This document shows, piece after piece, positions 12,791 to 26,085 of a stretch of DNA of 64,000 nt. Positions within the stretch are counted from its first letter, which is position 1. Each line of letters opens with the position of its first letter. Source of the DNA: Crotophaga sulcirostris. Lineage: Eukaryota; Chordata; Aves; Cuculiformes; Crotophagidae. The translations under genes and the position numbers were made by a program. Below the pieces are notes generated by a model that was not told the origin of the DNA, did no database searches, and saw only the letters and a list, made by a program, of their open reading frames with translations. The stretch lies in assembly GCA_013397455.1 (NCBI GenBank), contig VYZB01000168.1:1020839-1084838 (forward strand), given 5' to 3'.

Positions 12791-14094
12791 AAGTTTCAGA
12801 GGATCAAAGGGAATTGAGAGCTGGATGTGCTATTTAAGACAATAACCTTCTGCTGAAAGTGAGGAGGTCAGAGATGGGTCTTTCATAACTACCTTGCACA
12901 CACGTATATATGCACTCACAGAGCTGTTCCCCAGGATTTGGCTGCTGATGAAATAAAAATAGGTTGATCCTTGTGAAAGAGCTGATTTTCTGGCAGCGTG
13001 AGGCTGGACAGCTTGATTCCCCAAAGCCTAACGGAGCGTCATAGCTCAGAAATTAGCTAATCTTGGGCTGGAAATAACTGCGAAGAGGAGTTATTCCCAT
13101 CTCACTCCCTTGGTCTCAAAAATGAGTTTCATTTTCTTTCTTCCTTCCCTGCAAGACTAAGTCTGACTAAGTGAAGGAAGGGAGAGGACAGGTCTCCACC
13201 CAGTCCTCTCATCCCATCAAAGAAACCAACCCAGTGACTGCTCTGCTTTAGTGAAAGCGCCACCCCAAGGAAAGCCTCTCCTCTTTCTCTGTAGACAGTG
13301 CAATGCTCTTTAAAATGCTGCTCAGATTGTGAGGAACTTTGGAAGAAAAGAGAAAGAAGGAAAAACCCTTCCAAACAGAATACTGAAAGCCTCAGAAAGC
13401 ACAGTTCCCTTTGGGGAATTCAGTCAGGTTTGTTGCTCTAACCCACATGATATAAACACTTTCCTCTTGTGGTACAATCGTTTCAGACAGCGCTCACCGT
13501 ACCTCCACGAACCAGGAGGGGAGTGCAGAGGCTAACCTGCCGGCTAGGGAGAGCTGTCGAAATTGCTGGCCTGGCTGAATTCCACCAAAAAAATCCTACT
13601 TATCCTTACATATCTCCACTTCTTGGTTTCATTTTATCCATCTCAGTCCTGTTATTGCTCCTCTGGGTGAGCTTCAGGATGTGTGTACACCTTCCAGCAC
13701 CCTAGTGCTCAGTCACAACCACTTTACTCCATCTAACCACAGTAGTTTAAGGAACTCTGCCTGGCATTTGTATATGATGGCTTGTGTCTACCCTGTACCG
13801 GAAAGACCACTTCCTAAAGGCATCAAAAGCATCTCATAAATTGTAACATGGATTTTTTATTTTTTTCTCCAAAATAATGTCACAGCCCAGCATAGTCATG
13901 GAATAAGTGTCCAGCAAGATGGATGCACTCCAAGAATCCACATCTATCTAATTTTATAATATGGCTATTTTGGGGGGTTGAATCTGTAAAATAAAACTAA
14001 GGTCTGTTTGCTTTGGCTTTGTTTTTCCTGAACATTTTTAATGAACTATTCCTCTACATCTTTTGTGTGTGATATATTTTGAGTTAATTGGGGT
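12791..14094. other. Non-coding DNA, no gene recognised
   Basis: Frames such as 13129-13374 (minus) and 13469-13705 (plus) have no recognisable homology. The left boundary of the retroviral LTR that follows is uncertain, so up to a few hundred bases at the right end could belong to it. Confidence 0.5.
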
Positions 14095-14778
14095 CTGTTT
14101 CCTGATTCGGGTTCGTCCTAGCCTAGGTAACTCCATTTTCTGTAAGCTAACTGCATGTTTTCCAGACAGTTACTCTCTAGAAGTAAGATGGAACATTGGT
14201 ACGCAGAAAAGGTCAATGTTTATACTTATTCATCTGGTAACCTGGCCATCCTCAAGCTAGTGAAAAAGGCCGCACCTGCAGGGAGGGGCAAACAGGATAG
14301 GTGATCCCAAACTGACCAGAGTATTCCATCCCATATACGTCATACTTGGTATAAAGGTGAGAAATCATGAGTGTCTTGCTCTCTTCTGCGATGGCTGACG
14401 TCCAGTGAGGACCTCATTTGTCTGATTGCTCTTGACCCCGGATCTGTGGGTCCCTGAATCCAGTTCCTGGGTTCAGGTCCCTCCTAGCTGTGGAACCATT
14501 CCTCTGCATCTACTCTACAGTACTTGTAATGAGGCATAGTCATTGAGGATGGGCATGTGATCTCGGATATTTGTACATAATTCATTACTTTCTCATTATT
14601 TGAATAATTATTACTATTACTATCACTATCATCATTTCATTAAAGTTGTAGTTTTAGTTTCCAATCCGCAAGCCTTTTTCCTCTCCCCTTCCCCTGGGGG
14701 TGTGGAGCTGGAATTTGGGACCTCATCTGCATGGTTTTAGCTGCTGAAAATTAGCCGGGTCGGGGCTAAACCACGACA
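14095..14778 (+). mobile_element. Avian endogenous retrovirus LTR
   Basis: Several landmarks match an abundant avian ERV LTR family. These are an 'aaactgacca...gtattccatccc' upstream segment followed by a CRE-like 'acgtca' (14337-14342), a TATA box GTATAAAG at 14350-14357, an AT-rich trinucleotide stretch (about 14595-14640), an ATTAAA polyadenylation signal at 14639-14644, a pyrimidine-rich tract (about 14672-14695), and the terminal 'ggggctaaaccacgaca' ending in CA at 14778. The left edge is estimated from where the CpG-richer sequence begins. A decayed primer-binding site follows directly, so this is the 5' LTR of a lost provirus rather than a clean solo LTR. No gag, pol or env is readable. 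Confidence 0.8.
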
Positions 14779-14784
14779 GTTCTT

Positions 14785-14802
14785 TGGTGCCTAATGTGGC
14801 AC
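14785..14802 (+). other. Decayed retroviral primer-binding site (tRNA-Lys-like)
   Basis: Six bases after the LTR end, TGGTGCCTAATGTGGCAC resembles the tRNA-Lys-1,2 primer-binding site. Two of the differences are CpG-to-TpG changes expected from methylation decay. Position and sequence together support the LTR end at 14778. Confidence 0.55.
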
Positions 14803-17800
14803 TGAAGTACTTTCTGCTATTAAGTAGAAACATGTATCTGTGACATTCAGATAGATATCCCACCTCTCTGACAGAGCTAGATATTTGATTTGGATGTTGC
14901 AAAACTGAGTTCACCATTGTAACTGCTGAAGGAAAGCTGCTGTTACGCTCTCATGAGCTTTTTGGTTTGTTTTTTAGAAGGATCTTATTTTCATAAAATT
15001 TCCGTTGGATTACTCTAATTTTAAACTTACATAAAAACAGTTTTTTGCACCAACTCTCATTAATATTTTAGAGATCTAGGAGAGAAATTAAGATAATTTA
15101 GACACAAATTCTCCCTGAGAAGTTCCCATCAGAAATTTCATGCATACATGAATACCATAATTGCCAAACAAGCTGCGATCAAATTTGGCTCTTATTTCTT
15201 TCCTCTGTGAAAATAAAAGCCAAACGCAAAGAGGAATCCGCTATGGGTCTGATGTGTTTACCAGCATCACACTACGTTTTCTATCCAAGGTTTCTCAGAT
15301 TTCCCTCAACCAGTTTTTCATGCTACATTTTGCTATGTTGTGGATCAAGACTCCCTTCCTTTCAAGTCTCCTGTCCTTATGAAGTCTATAAAATTAGTTC
15401 TGAACACTATTTCCTAGATGATAGAGCCTGCCACACCTTCCTTCCATTCCCACCTCATCTTCTCACAGACCTTTCCAATGGCACTTAATCACCCCTGAGG
15501 ACATAAATCTCTTAAAACATTGAGAAGTCAGCTGCATGCCATTGCCCTCTCATTTCTACTTCAGACAAAGATGACAAAAAATATGACTGACTCTAGTGAG
15601 GTCCCATTTCACCTGAACCTCAGGCTGTCCTAATCCTTAGTCCTTCGCCACCTGAAACATCGGTCCCAGAGACTACTCAGGGCTTCCACTAGTCCCTATT
15701 AATTCATTAAATTCAAGTGACCTGCAAATAATAACATATACTTGTACCCATGCATCTCTCTAAAGTTCTGAAGACAGAATTCCCAGGGAGAGACAGAATT
15801 AGCAAAACTATTTATTGTAAGAATTTTAAATTTGAAAGAGAGATCCATTCTGTGCAACACATAATACTGATCAAAGAGGAGTTACTTCTTGTCCTTCTCC
15901 AAGCTCCATCACAAACTTGGATGATGGAATCTCTTTCCTGGGTCATTATCAGGTATCTAACATCTGCTATTAAAGGGATTTAGGCACTGAATAGCAGAAC
16001 CTAGCAAAGCTCAACAACTCTTTTCTTGTCAACCTGTGTTTCAACAACATAGCCCTAATTGGCTGACATTTTACCAGAAACAGGGACAAAAGGTAGCTTG
16101 CCTGATTTTCCATTTTAATTTCCTGATTTGGCGTTTTAATTGCATGTTTGTGTAGAAAAATACATCAGACCTTGGCACAGAAAAAATGCCCCTTCAAAAC
16201 CTAAATTCTGCGTATTTTATTTCCTGAAGCAGATGACAGTCTTTGTTTATAAGGAAAATTAGGCCAAATCCAACATTTTCACAGATGGAGATGCCTGAAT
16301 TATTTATCAGAAGTTCATGATTTTTCCCTTTTTTTTTTTTTCCCTAACTGGTAAATAATCAAGTATAAGAAAGCTGATATTTATTTCAAGACTGGGATCA
16401 ACTCCACATTAGGAAACCTAAAACAATTTCTCTCCATTTTACTCCCTCCCTTTTCCTCTCCATCTCTTCTCTAGGAGATATTCAACTTGTATAAATAATT
16501 AAACACTCATTGGACCAAGAAGGAAGGAGGAGGAGAGAGAGACTGACTTTTTGGTGTTGTAGTTGAAATATACAGAAAAAAAAGTTTCATACAATGAAAA
16601 ACAAACAAAATGGCATAATTTAGCTAGTTCCAGCTGTTTCAATTGAGGACACAAGGAACACTGAAGTATAGACTGATGAGATAATATGTTCCCATGGAAA
16701 CTTCCATCCTAACGCCTAATCATTAAAAGGTTGGCTTAATTCATGCATTTGGAGGCTTTGTGTTACTCTTTCTTAAAATGTTTCCTTCTTTTATTTACTA
16801 GCTTCTCCATGCATTTTTCTCTTCTTTTCTGTATTTAAAGCCTGTAAAAAAATATTATAATTGACTGTACTCATATGGCAATGAGGTCCACTGGATCAGG
16901 ATGTGGAGAGGTACAAATATCCCTGAAACAAAAATGGGGAATATTTATGCTAGTTCCTAAACTAATTATAACAATTCTTTTTTTTTTTTTAACCTGTATC
17001 CTGTCCTGAAGCCACAGAAGTTGCAGGCTACATCTGGATACATCTGGAGAGCTGCAACAGTAGAAGGAACAAAGCTAAAAAAACCCCCTAAACCACAAAC
17101 CCCAACCAAGAGCTCTTACCAACTGAGAACAATGTGAATTAACAAGTACTTTGCTCTGTGGCTTTATACTGGTGTGGATATCTAGATTAGGATATATTCA
17201 GATTACTCATGAATATGTTCAAATTACTTATGAGGAACCGTCATCAAAACCCCACAGTAAAATGCAATCATTATCAGCTTGACCTATCCATATAATACTA
17301 ATCTGGATGCTGCCACACCTTCTACATGGATCCACATATAAGTATTTAACCCTGTTATGCCAAAAAAGAAGCCAACTAATCAGGCCCTTTAGCATATTAC
17401 TGCAGCTCTTGCAGTAACCAAGGCTGGATCCTGCTAGCAAAGATCAATTTCAGAAAGAAGCAGACGCACATGGGACTAGCTGAAAAAAATCTACTGCATA
17501 TGAAACATCTTATTTAATTTTAATGGAAATGAAGACAATAGTTTGAGAAAATCGTGGTATTTCAACTCAGTGATGCCTCTTTGACACCTGAAAAGAGGTA
17601 CAAGACTTTCAGCAGTTTGAATAGAGGATAGACCTCTTATCTGTACCACAAAAGGGTGACATGATAGTCCTCATGCATAGACAGAAGTCCCGGCTTTCAC
17701 AGAACCTCCTGTGAAACTCCCAGTAACTTATTTTTAGCACAAAGAACCAGTCCCCGGTAAAGGGACATTTGTGAAAGATTATTACTTGGAGTTCAGCAAA

Positions 17801-20800
17801 GAGTTGGCACAACAACTAGAAAAAAACACATCTGATTGGTTTGCCCAGAATCTTGCAGATGCATTCCTGTCAAAGAAGGAGAAACTAAATTGGTTTTCTC
17901 TTTGATGGCCATTAAACCTGGGATATGCTCCACTGATCAGTTGATCTAATGGAGAGGTCAATTTTCATGAGATGTGGTGGATAGGAGAGCTAAGGAGAGG
18001 GGTCATTTTTCATTCAAGTATCTGGGTTTGGGTTTAAAAGAAATTGTCTTGCAAGAAGAGTGAGATAAATACAGAAAAGTTTAATGAATGTTCTAACCTC
18101 TCTCCCTATAAACTTCAACTCCATCACACTACTATGCTTTGCTTAGTCTCAAGGAAATAACCTCAGAAAAAACCAAGATGATGTGTGTTCTAATCACAAT
18201 CACAGTACAACAAATAATATGCTTGCCAGTAATTTATCAAGAAACCCACTTGCACTACAGAAACTTTTTCCCATGCTCATCTCCTTGCCAAACTCTATTT
18301 GCTTTCCTGCAGAACATGGAAGGGATGGCTCAGCTGGGGATGGAGGAAGAAGGCAACCCTGCAGCTGCAGTCTTTTCTTCCCAACTCAGAAAAGTTTCAA
18401 TCAAATGAAGAGATACAGGACTGAAAAGAGTAAAAGTACCAGCAAGTCAAAGCATCCATTAAGTGAGAACTGTGTGCACTGGGAGCGTAAGCCAGTCTTA
18501 CAAAATGCTGAAAGATCACAGCTGTCCTTACAGCGAAGGGAGAGAACGGCTTTGCTGAGATATGTGGTAAGGGATCTGTCACAGAAGAAGGAATCTGGCT
18601 ATTCAAATGGCTTTGAGTACACAGTTAGCAAATAATTATTCTATGACCATTTTATTTAGTTTCTGTTTTAAACATACAAATTCAAACAAGGATATTTCCT
18701 TTAACAAAAAAGCTAGATGGATATTCTGAGATCCAAATAAGTAACGATTCCAAGTTACATTCATTAATCTTAAATGAACTAGAGCAATTAAAAAAAAGTT
18801 CATAGGTCTTCGAACTACTCAAATACATTAGAAGAATGTATTATAATTAAACATGTATTTTGTCAAGGATGCCATGTCAGAAACAACTGAATAGCACTCC
18901 TTTGCAAACATTTCTAGACTAGCTGACTATAACTACAACTACAAAACTAAAACTTTATGAGATTTATTCTTTGAATGAAATGTCAGTGATAAACTAGTAT
19001 AAAACTCCGTATGTAGCTAGAAGACTCTTATTACATACCATTTAACTGTCACCACATAACTGCAATTTCAAATTACTGTAGCTTTACAGTCACCTATCTG
19101 GTATCGAATACTTGGGAAAAGTGAGATGGACACCCCAAAGCAGATGATCTCTGCCCTAGTTTGCTAATAATTTAGGCACTGAAATGCTCGGATATAACAG
19201 ACTGATAGGGTGGGCTCGGAAGACTGGTAAAATGAAAGAAAAGGAATTTGCTAGACAATCCCAAATCACAGATAGTCACTTAATCACAAAAGGACACATG
19301 GCAAGGACTATGCATGTGGAAGAGACCTAACACTGGGTGTTATGGGCTGTATTTGATAAGCTCCAAAAACCCGACAGACTTTTTCTCCATATGGATAAGT
19401 TAACAGGGAACCATAATTTTTGAGACAAATATAGTATTCTGGAGCACACACAGGAACAAAAGAGCATTCTGGACACATCAATTTCTTGTTGTCAATTTAA
19501 GCTCCGGCCCCAAATGCTCACACGGAGCAGCACACGCACTGCTGAAACAAAGGCAGAAACAAAAGAAACCTTATCAAAACACTACCCCACGCACTCTGTT
19601 GGGAAGAGGATGATGAAGAAAATTAGCCACAGGTGACATAAATAGCCCAGCTGGTTAGGACACTTTTGGAAAGTGTTCAGATACAGTAGTGAGGAGATAA
19701 GAAAATTAGAATTGACGAGAACAGTGTGGAGGGTAAAAGTATACTTAAGAAGTTTTTTGTGAGATGAATAAAATAGCAGATTTGCAAAAGGTGATACTAA
19801 AATAATCCTCCTTGTAGAACTCAGACTCCAGTCTGGCTCACAATGCTCAGCATTCAAGGGACACTACTACTCCTGACTAAAGCTCAGCAAGCACACAGAA
19901 AGAGCAGCCATCACTGCCAGTCCTGTGCAGCTCTGCTTTCCAACAAAGTGTGAAATCCGCATTTGGATTTGAAAGCCCCATTCCAAAGCACTTGAAATTT
20001 GTATCTGCAGTTTTAATTGACTGAGAGACCCTTAAAAGGAGGGAGCTAAACACAGCCTGCAGGTACACAATGCCTGACAGACAGTGTTAACAAGGACACA
20101 CTTAGCTTGCCCGAAGAAACAAACAAGAACAGAATTGATAACTATTTCGTGAATGAGCTGTAACATGTTTCAGAAGAAAGATACAAACAGAACAACACAT
20201 TATTGAAGGGCAGTCACTATTATTTGGGCTATTAGCAAATGGAAAAAACTATTAAAGCAGAAACAGTGTTAGAAATCTAATTCACTTTTCAGCATTAACG
20301 CTATTTACTGCTTCACTTTTCTCTTAAGTCAGAACAGAGAAAACGAACTAATCAATTTTCTATCCTAGTCCCAGCACAATTCCTTAGTGGTACCTGAAAT
20401 AGTGTGGTTTTGGACTGTGTACTCAGAGATTACAAACTAGACAGACATGACCTCAACAGACAAAAGAGGTTGTAATGGATGGAGGTTTGCAGCAATATTA
20501 GGCTCTGTTAATTCCATCATTTCTGGAGATAATTTAAACTTTCATATAATCTATAGTTACTTTTTATTTTCCAGTTCCATTTAGAGCAACCAAGAATCCT
20601 CTAGTGTGTTCGACACTCTTCCCAGAAGAAAACATATTTCCTCCCATTCACTCCCGTAGTTAGACGAGATTGTTAATGAATTTGTGAAACAAAATTATAC
20701 ACACCTGTCCCTAACCCCTCCTTTCATTAAGTCCTCATGTCCCACTCAAGGCTCCTAAAGCAACTCTATGGCACAGAGAAAACCCAACTCCTGAATCTTA

Positions 20801-23739
20801 TTACGCTAGCTAAAATCTCATTGCTTACGCTCCCAGTCAACTTAGATGTCTGTGTACCCTTTGAATGTAGTGGACTATATAAGGAAAATGAAAGAGGGAG
20901 AGGTAACATTACGTTTGGGGCACAAGAAGAACAAAACTAAAATAAGGACAAAATTAAAATAAGAATTTGGAATTATACTGACTTTTAAAAGTTTGGAAAT
21001 GCTTCTGCTGAACTTTAGTTTGTGTAAAATCATGACTGTCTGAAGCAGAGGATAAGCACTTTAAATGCAAGCCGAAGGAAAGCAATATACCCTTAGTACC
21101 ATTTCCATTTAAACTGCTTAGCCAAACACTTGCAGACATGAAACAATTCCGCCGAGGTCCTCCTGCACTCAGGAAATTCTTCCTGGGTCACTGACCATCA
21201 TTTAAAGGGCACATCTCAGCCCAGTGTCCAGCATGAATTTTTCAAATTAGCCTTCAGTTACTGCCCCTGCAGTACATGATTGTGCTGAAAAACCCTGAGC
21301 TTTTCAGAAAGGCCCTTATACTCATTTAACAACAAAAATACAATACAAGAACAGATGCTTACTACATTTCACATTCCAGTGCAACCATGTACACAGGCCC
21401 TACAAAAGTGAGACACTAGCTCCATTGAATGCTCTTTATTAGGCTTGCAATGCCTTTCTGAGCAAGATGCTGTGACTCTGCCCAAGTGATAGGGACCTTG
21501 TGCAGGAATCACTGTAATCCTATCTCTTCTATTATATCCAGAAGGTCAAGAGAAATGATACCTTCTGTCCTCAAAAGGCTCTGAGTCTTTAATATTGAGG
21601 TAGGCATGGCAGAGCTTTTTGTGACGGTTGGTTCAGATAAACATCCTAACAGCATGATAGTGTTGGCTTAACCCCAAAGCTATGTCAGCTGTTTCTAATG
21701 TCCAGAGACCTTTGTGTACCAGGGATGTGAAAGTCCTGCCAACATCAGAGGTGTCTACTACAGAGTCTGCCTTGCCATCCCTCCTTGAAACTCACCTTTA
21801 CAGTGACACTTTCAAGCCACTCAACACCCACGAGGCAGCTAATGTGCTATCTCTGCAACTTCCCAACCAAATCATAACCCACTCTATATTACCTTGCTCT
21901 CTCTCCATCTGTTTGCTGTGGCCTCTCTCAGGTGTTCACATCTCTGAGTAGTTTGGGTCAAGGACCATCTTTTCATTTCACATGTAGTAAACACTAAATA
22001 CTCCAGGTCTTTAACCTTCAAATAAGATCTTCCCCTCTCATGGAAATGCTCACTATAATAAATCTTCACTGCCAAAAGTCCCGAGGACTGGCCCAACTAT
22101 GGAGTAGAACTGAAGGGGCCCAAGACAGCCTCAAACCCCTTCAGGCTATCCACTCCTCAGTGGTTGCTCACAGCACAGCAGAGATGCTGCAGTGACACCA
22201 GAGCAGTTTTATGGACAGCCCCCAATCAGAAACATGACACACACCTTTCAGACACAGAGAGAAAACTGCCTCTCCTCCTGGATCATACCTTTGTCCTTGG
22301 TCCCTTTGGACACTGCTTCAATTAACTCAGTGTGGCCAGGACTGGTATCCTGGGCGTGCATCACGAGAAAGTGGAAAAACCCACCAAGTTACTCATGTGG
22401 ATTTAAAAATAACTTTACATGTATTCCCTCCTCCAACACCCACCTAAAAACAACAGCAGCAATATTGTCCATTACTTTCTTATTCCACTGACAGATATTT
22501 GATAATCTGTAGCACTAGCTTACGTTACCATTTTTTTTCTTCTTTTGATTAAAAAAAAAAAGAGTGACACAACCTTCTTTGGTCATCGGTGATTTTATAA
22601 AAAAACAAAACCAAACAAAACAAATTGTTCAGAAATTACATTGAGGATGTTATTTTATCTTATTCTAATACACTTAAAGCTCCATTTTCTCCAAAGAAAT
22701 AAATTAAATAAGATAAAATTCTTGTTTGATTTAGAAGGATGTGATGGTTGTAATGAGATCCTAACCTCTCCAGAGCAGGATCCATCTCCTACATATGTGT
22801 ACTACATCTATGTCAGCAGATCTACCTCCATGAAAAAGTTTGGTGTTCCCAGTTTTTTTGATGGTGTCCCATGAAGGGATTTACCTCTGATAAATTCAAG
22901 GCATACTCATGGGGTTCTTTTGTTTGTTTGTTTTATGGCATTGTAAGATACTGAAGTAATAGGTTGCAACAGGATCTAATTTGACTCTCTGGGAAGCCCT
23001 CTCCACTTATGCCTTTATTGACTCCAAGAACTTGGCTTTGAATATTGTACGCACAGAGGTCCAGATTTAAGAAAAGGTTGTAAGCACATGAGCAAATGCT
23101 TCTCTCTTCAGGTCAACATTTAAGCACAATCTTAGTTAGATGCACAGCGCATGTTTCAGTGTTGTCCAAGATAAGGTTGATTTCCCAAACCAATGTTATA
23201 ATTTTTAGGCAAGACCTAGGCTGGCAGTGTATTTTTTACTTTATATTCTTCTTCTTCTTCTAAATCCTTTGTTTTACTGTCACTGCATGCACAACTAATG
23301 GCTTGCAAAGCAAACTTAAAAATATAGAGAGTTTCTCTCACGAACTTTTGATTTTCAGCCTCATGATTCTAAAAGCAGCCTGGTGAAGTTGAGTTCCATG
23401 ACACTGTTCTTGCTTTCCAAGCCTGGAGTTCAAACATGTCGCCTGGCAAAAAACCAGTACCAACCGAGGTTTCCTGGCAGAGCTGCCAGCGAGTCACTCT
23501 GTAGCAAACTTAAATCAACCGCAAACCATCTATCCCAGACTATAAGGGAGTATTCTGGGCTGCTGAAATTCTTCTCCTGAGGGGGCATAAAATTGAGTCG
23601 TGTTCACTTGAGGGTAGGAATACTGCAGGGTCTTTTTCTCAAACATGCCCTGGTGACTGGGAACAAATTTTTTCCTTTTTGTCTATCCCCCTGGTTTCTA
23701 TGCAGAGGGTTATGTCTGTATAAATATTCTAGGGACCTG
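14803..23739. other. Long non-coding stretch, no gene recognised
   Basis: No exon, RNA gene or young repeat is recognised across nearly 9 kb. There is no second LTR and no readable retroviral internal region. Thirteen-T runs lie at 16329-16341 and 16978-16990, an 11-A run at 22551-22561, and a CAAAA-rich patch at 22599-22624. The forward frame 18183-18635 (150 codons, low-complexity and Ser/Lys-rich) has no recognisable domain. A faint 'ttaagcac' ancient-repeat resemblance occurs at about 23060-23135, too weak to call. Confidence 0.5.
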
Positions 23740-24260
23740 GGACTTAGGAGCTGAGGTAAGATGGAGGAAGCCAAAGAAAATACATTTTAACTAGTAAGGA
23801 CAGTTTCGTCTCCTCTTTCTGTCACCTTGTGGGCTTTTGCAATAGAAGAGATATTTTATTTGTATTTAATAAAGCCCAGCGGTAGAGCTGCTTATGAATC
23901 AAGCCGCATCATGCATGGAGCTAGAAAAAATATATATTGGGATTTTCTAGCTCGCTAGAGTTATTAATCTGGCTCAAAGCCTGCAGTAGGATTTAATATA
24001 TTAAGTGAAATTGCAGGCCTTTGCCCCTGTCTTTTCGCTAAGACAACAACATACATACGCCATATTAGATTCCATTTTTTGTACATTTCAGATAAGGAGT
24101 GGATTAAATAATGAATGAGATTCCCATTAGCTTGAAATTTTGCTTATTTCAGGCAACCTCCACCTCCCTCCCCCTTTTTTTTTTTTAATCAAAATGACTC
24201 CACGGTGGAATATTTTTGCATTGATTTGAAGGGATTTTTTAAGCGCTCATTAAATTTACA
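23740..24260. promoter_or_regulatory. Candidate conserved non-coding or enhancer-like block
   Basis: This block is motif-rich and shows little decay. It contains a perfect inverted repeat TCTAGCTCGCTAGA (23946-23959), the palindrome TTAATATATTAA (23993-24004), a bicoid-class GGATTA followed by several TAAT cores (about 24105-24135), and preserved CpGs near 23880, 23905 and 24058. No coding frame runs through it. A 12-T run (24175-24186) divides it. This is the pattern I associate with deeply conserved non-coding elements near developmental regulators, but no alignment was done. Confidence 0.4.
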
Positions 24261-24278
24261 TTTACACATCTGAAAATA

Positions 24279-24339
24279 CTTTTCTTTTTTTTTTTTTCCC
24301 AGGCACTGAACAGTGCATTAAAAAAAAAAAAAAGAAAAG
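24279..24339. repeat. Nested inverted repeat with T/A arms
   Basis: Left arm 24279-24297 (C, four T, C, thirteen T) is the exact reverse complement of right arm 24321-24339 (thirteen A, G, four A, G), giving 19 paired bases. The 23-base spacer holds a second perfect palindrome, GCACTGAACAGTGC (24303-24316). The interruptions in both arms (C in T, G in A) pair with each other, which simple independent slippage would not predict. Confidence 0.8.
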
Positions 24340-24434
24340 ATACAGACAAACCTACCCTGCTTTTGTCTTGACTAATGCAAAATGTTTCTCTGACAGAGTA
24401 CATAAAGATCAGAAGACCTTTGGGATTCCCCAAT

Positions 24435-24492
24435 TCTTGACAAAGTCAAGTGAAAGACTCCAGTGTGACTTCAGTGGGCATCAGATGAGGGA
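24435..24492 (+). repeat. Ancient amniote repeat scrap (L3/CR1 type)
   Basis: The 'caaagtcaagtgaaagactc' segment followed by 'gtgacttcagtgggcatcag' matches the old amniote motif 'gactcccattgacttcagtgggctttggatcag'. The match is short and diverged, and the ends are not defined. Confidence 0.4.
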
Positions 24493-26019
24493 CACTGTAA
24501 TTAATAGGAGAGACAGAAGACACTAATGCTTCCCATCTTATGCACTCCTACAAGACTTGTATGGGACTGTCCTTTGCAACATACATTCTGCTATTCTCAC
24601 TAGAATACTGGCATCGTCAACTCAGACCTCCAGGTTCTCAGCAACTGGCTTTCCATCACCCTACTAAGGTGTAGGTTTGACTGGGCCGGTGTTGGAAAAT
24701 TCTTGTTAAGTTCAAAGAGCACTAACATAAAGCCATGTAGTGAATTCATCCCAGGTTGGAAAGTAGAGATGCTGGCTTCAGTTTATTTACCAATTAAATG
24801 GCAAGTTTTCCAATGTTATTTTGAATATATAGAATTTATATATTCTGGTACAAGAAGGCAGCCACATCTTGTGCTTGAGCTTCCTCAGAAAAAATTCTAC
24901 CAATCCAGTTGTCTTTAGAAATGTTAGCAATAGATGACTAACAACTGACTTATGTAACATTTGACCAGGTATTGTAGCTACAGTTACAGTACCAAAGCCA
25001 TTTAAACTTAGGATTTTTACCATCTCTACTTCATGTATTGGATGGAGAACTGTATCCTCTCTGCATTGTCTTTTCTCAAATAGCAAGACAGGGTAGAAAG
25101 CAGTCCTTCTCTACTGCCTAGAAACACTGGATGCACGAATTAGCTTGCCACAATTCGCCTCTTCCCACTATCAAAATGCTATATAAATATTTATCGTCAT
25201 TATCTCACCCTTAAAAAAATCTCATGACGTTCAGCTGAAAATTTCCTACTACAATTTCTAGTAAATCTCCCTTTGTACCATCATAAGCAGTTCATCTTCT
25301 GCCTTGGAATTTACATCCTTGCAAATATATGGAGATAAATATCACCTTCCCTTCCACCCCTCCCTCCCCTCATTCTACCATTAGCCAAGCTACACGTGTT
25401 TGGTTCTTTTAATCTCTCCTCGTAAGTCAACTCTTCACAGGCCCTTTATCATTTTTGTGGCTCTTGTCTGAGCTTCAATTTGCCCATGTCTTGCTGGTGA
25501 GAAGATGCCAAAATGAAGAAAATGGGATGACCCACTTTCTGCCACACATATGGCATACTTGCTACTGTGCAAGGATCCATCCATAGCCTATGGGGCAGAT
25601 ATCCTGTGGGCTGGTTCCTCCATCACGACATTCCGCTGACAGGAAATGACACCCTGAAACTTCATGTGAAAATAAAGATAGTCTAGCCTCACACTGGTCA
25701 TTTTTTTCCCTCCAATTACTTTTTTCCTAATTTCAACCACAAAAGGTGGTTGGAAAAATACTGCTTTCTATTTTTGTGTTCAAAATCTGAAAACATTGAT
25801 GTAACCAAGAATATAATATTTTCATCGATATCAGACTCAATTAAAATAATGTGATCTAGGAACTAATGAATATACTGTCTTAGGGAACAATCAGACCTAG
25901 GCTCTGTTCCTCCCTTCTCGCTTGAAATTCCTTTTTTGGTCCAGGACTATGCAACTCAATGACAAAGGAAAAGGTCCTGAGTGACTGCATTTCTCTGCAT
26001 TTTAGGGAGTTGGAGGCTT
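24493..26019. other. Non-coding DNA, no gene recognised
   Basis: AT-rich sequence without recognised gene or repeat. A small 7-bp stem with a 5-base loop (CAACCAC..GTGGTTG) lies at 25734-25752. Confidence 0.5.
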
Positions 26020-26085
26020 GGTTCACTAGAGCAGATAAAGCACTGAGATCCCCAGCCAGGCGTGCAAATCCCTTTCTTAGCCATT
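26020..26085 (-). repeat. Ancient MIR/L3-type repeat scrap, minus orientation
   Basis: The plus strand reads 'ttcactagagcagataaagc', 'actgagatc', then 'gtgcaaatccctttctt'. This is the order expected for the reverse complement of the MIR/L3 tail (tctagtggttagagcactg..., gttcaaatcccttctct). It is diverged. The 'gtgctgggtgctgtatggg' at about 26219-26237 may be a further piece of a related element. Confidence 0.4.

Noticed and set aside
14803..15100. Retroviral leader or gag after the primer-binding site
   Set aside because: No gag-like frame or motif is visible; sequence beyond about 14810 looks like unrelated flanking DNA.
18183..18635. 150-codon Ser/Lys-rich plus frame
   Set aside because: Begins at a TTG/ATG-poor start, is low in complexity, and no domain is recognisable.
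23060..23135. Possible old amniote repeat ('ttaagcac' motif)
   Set aside because: Only two short words match and the order is not convincing.
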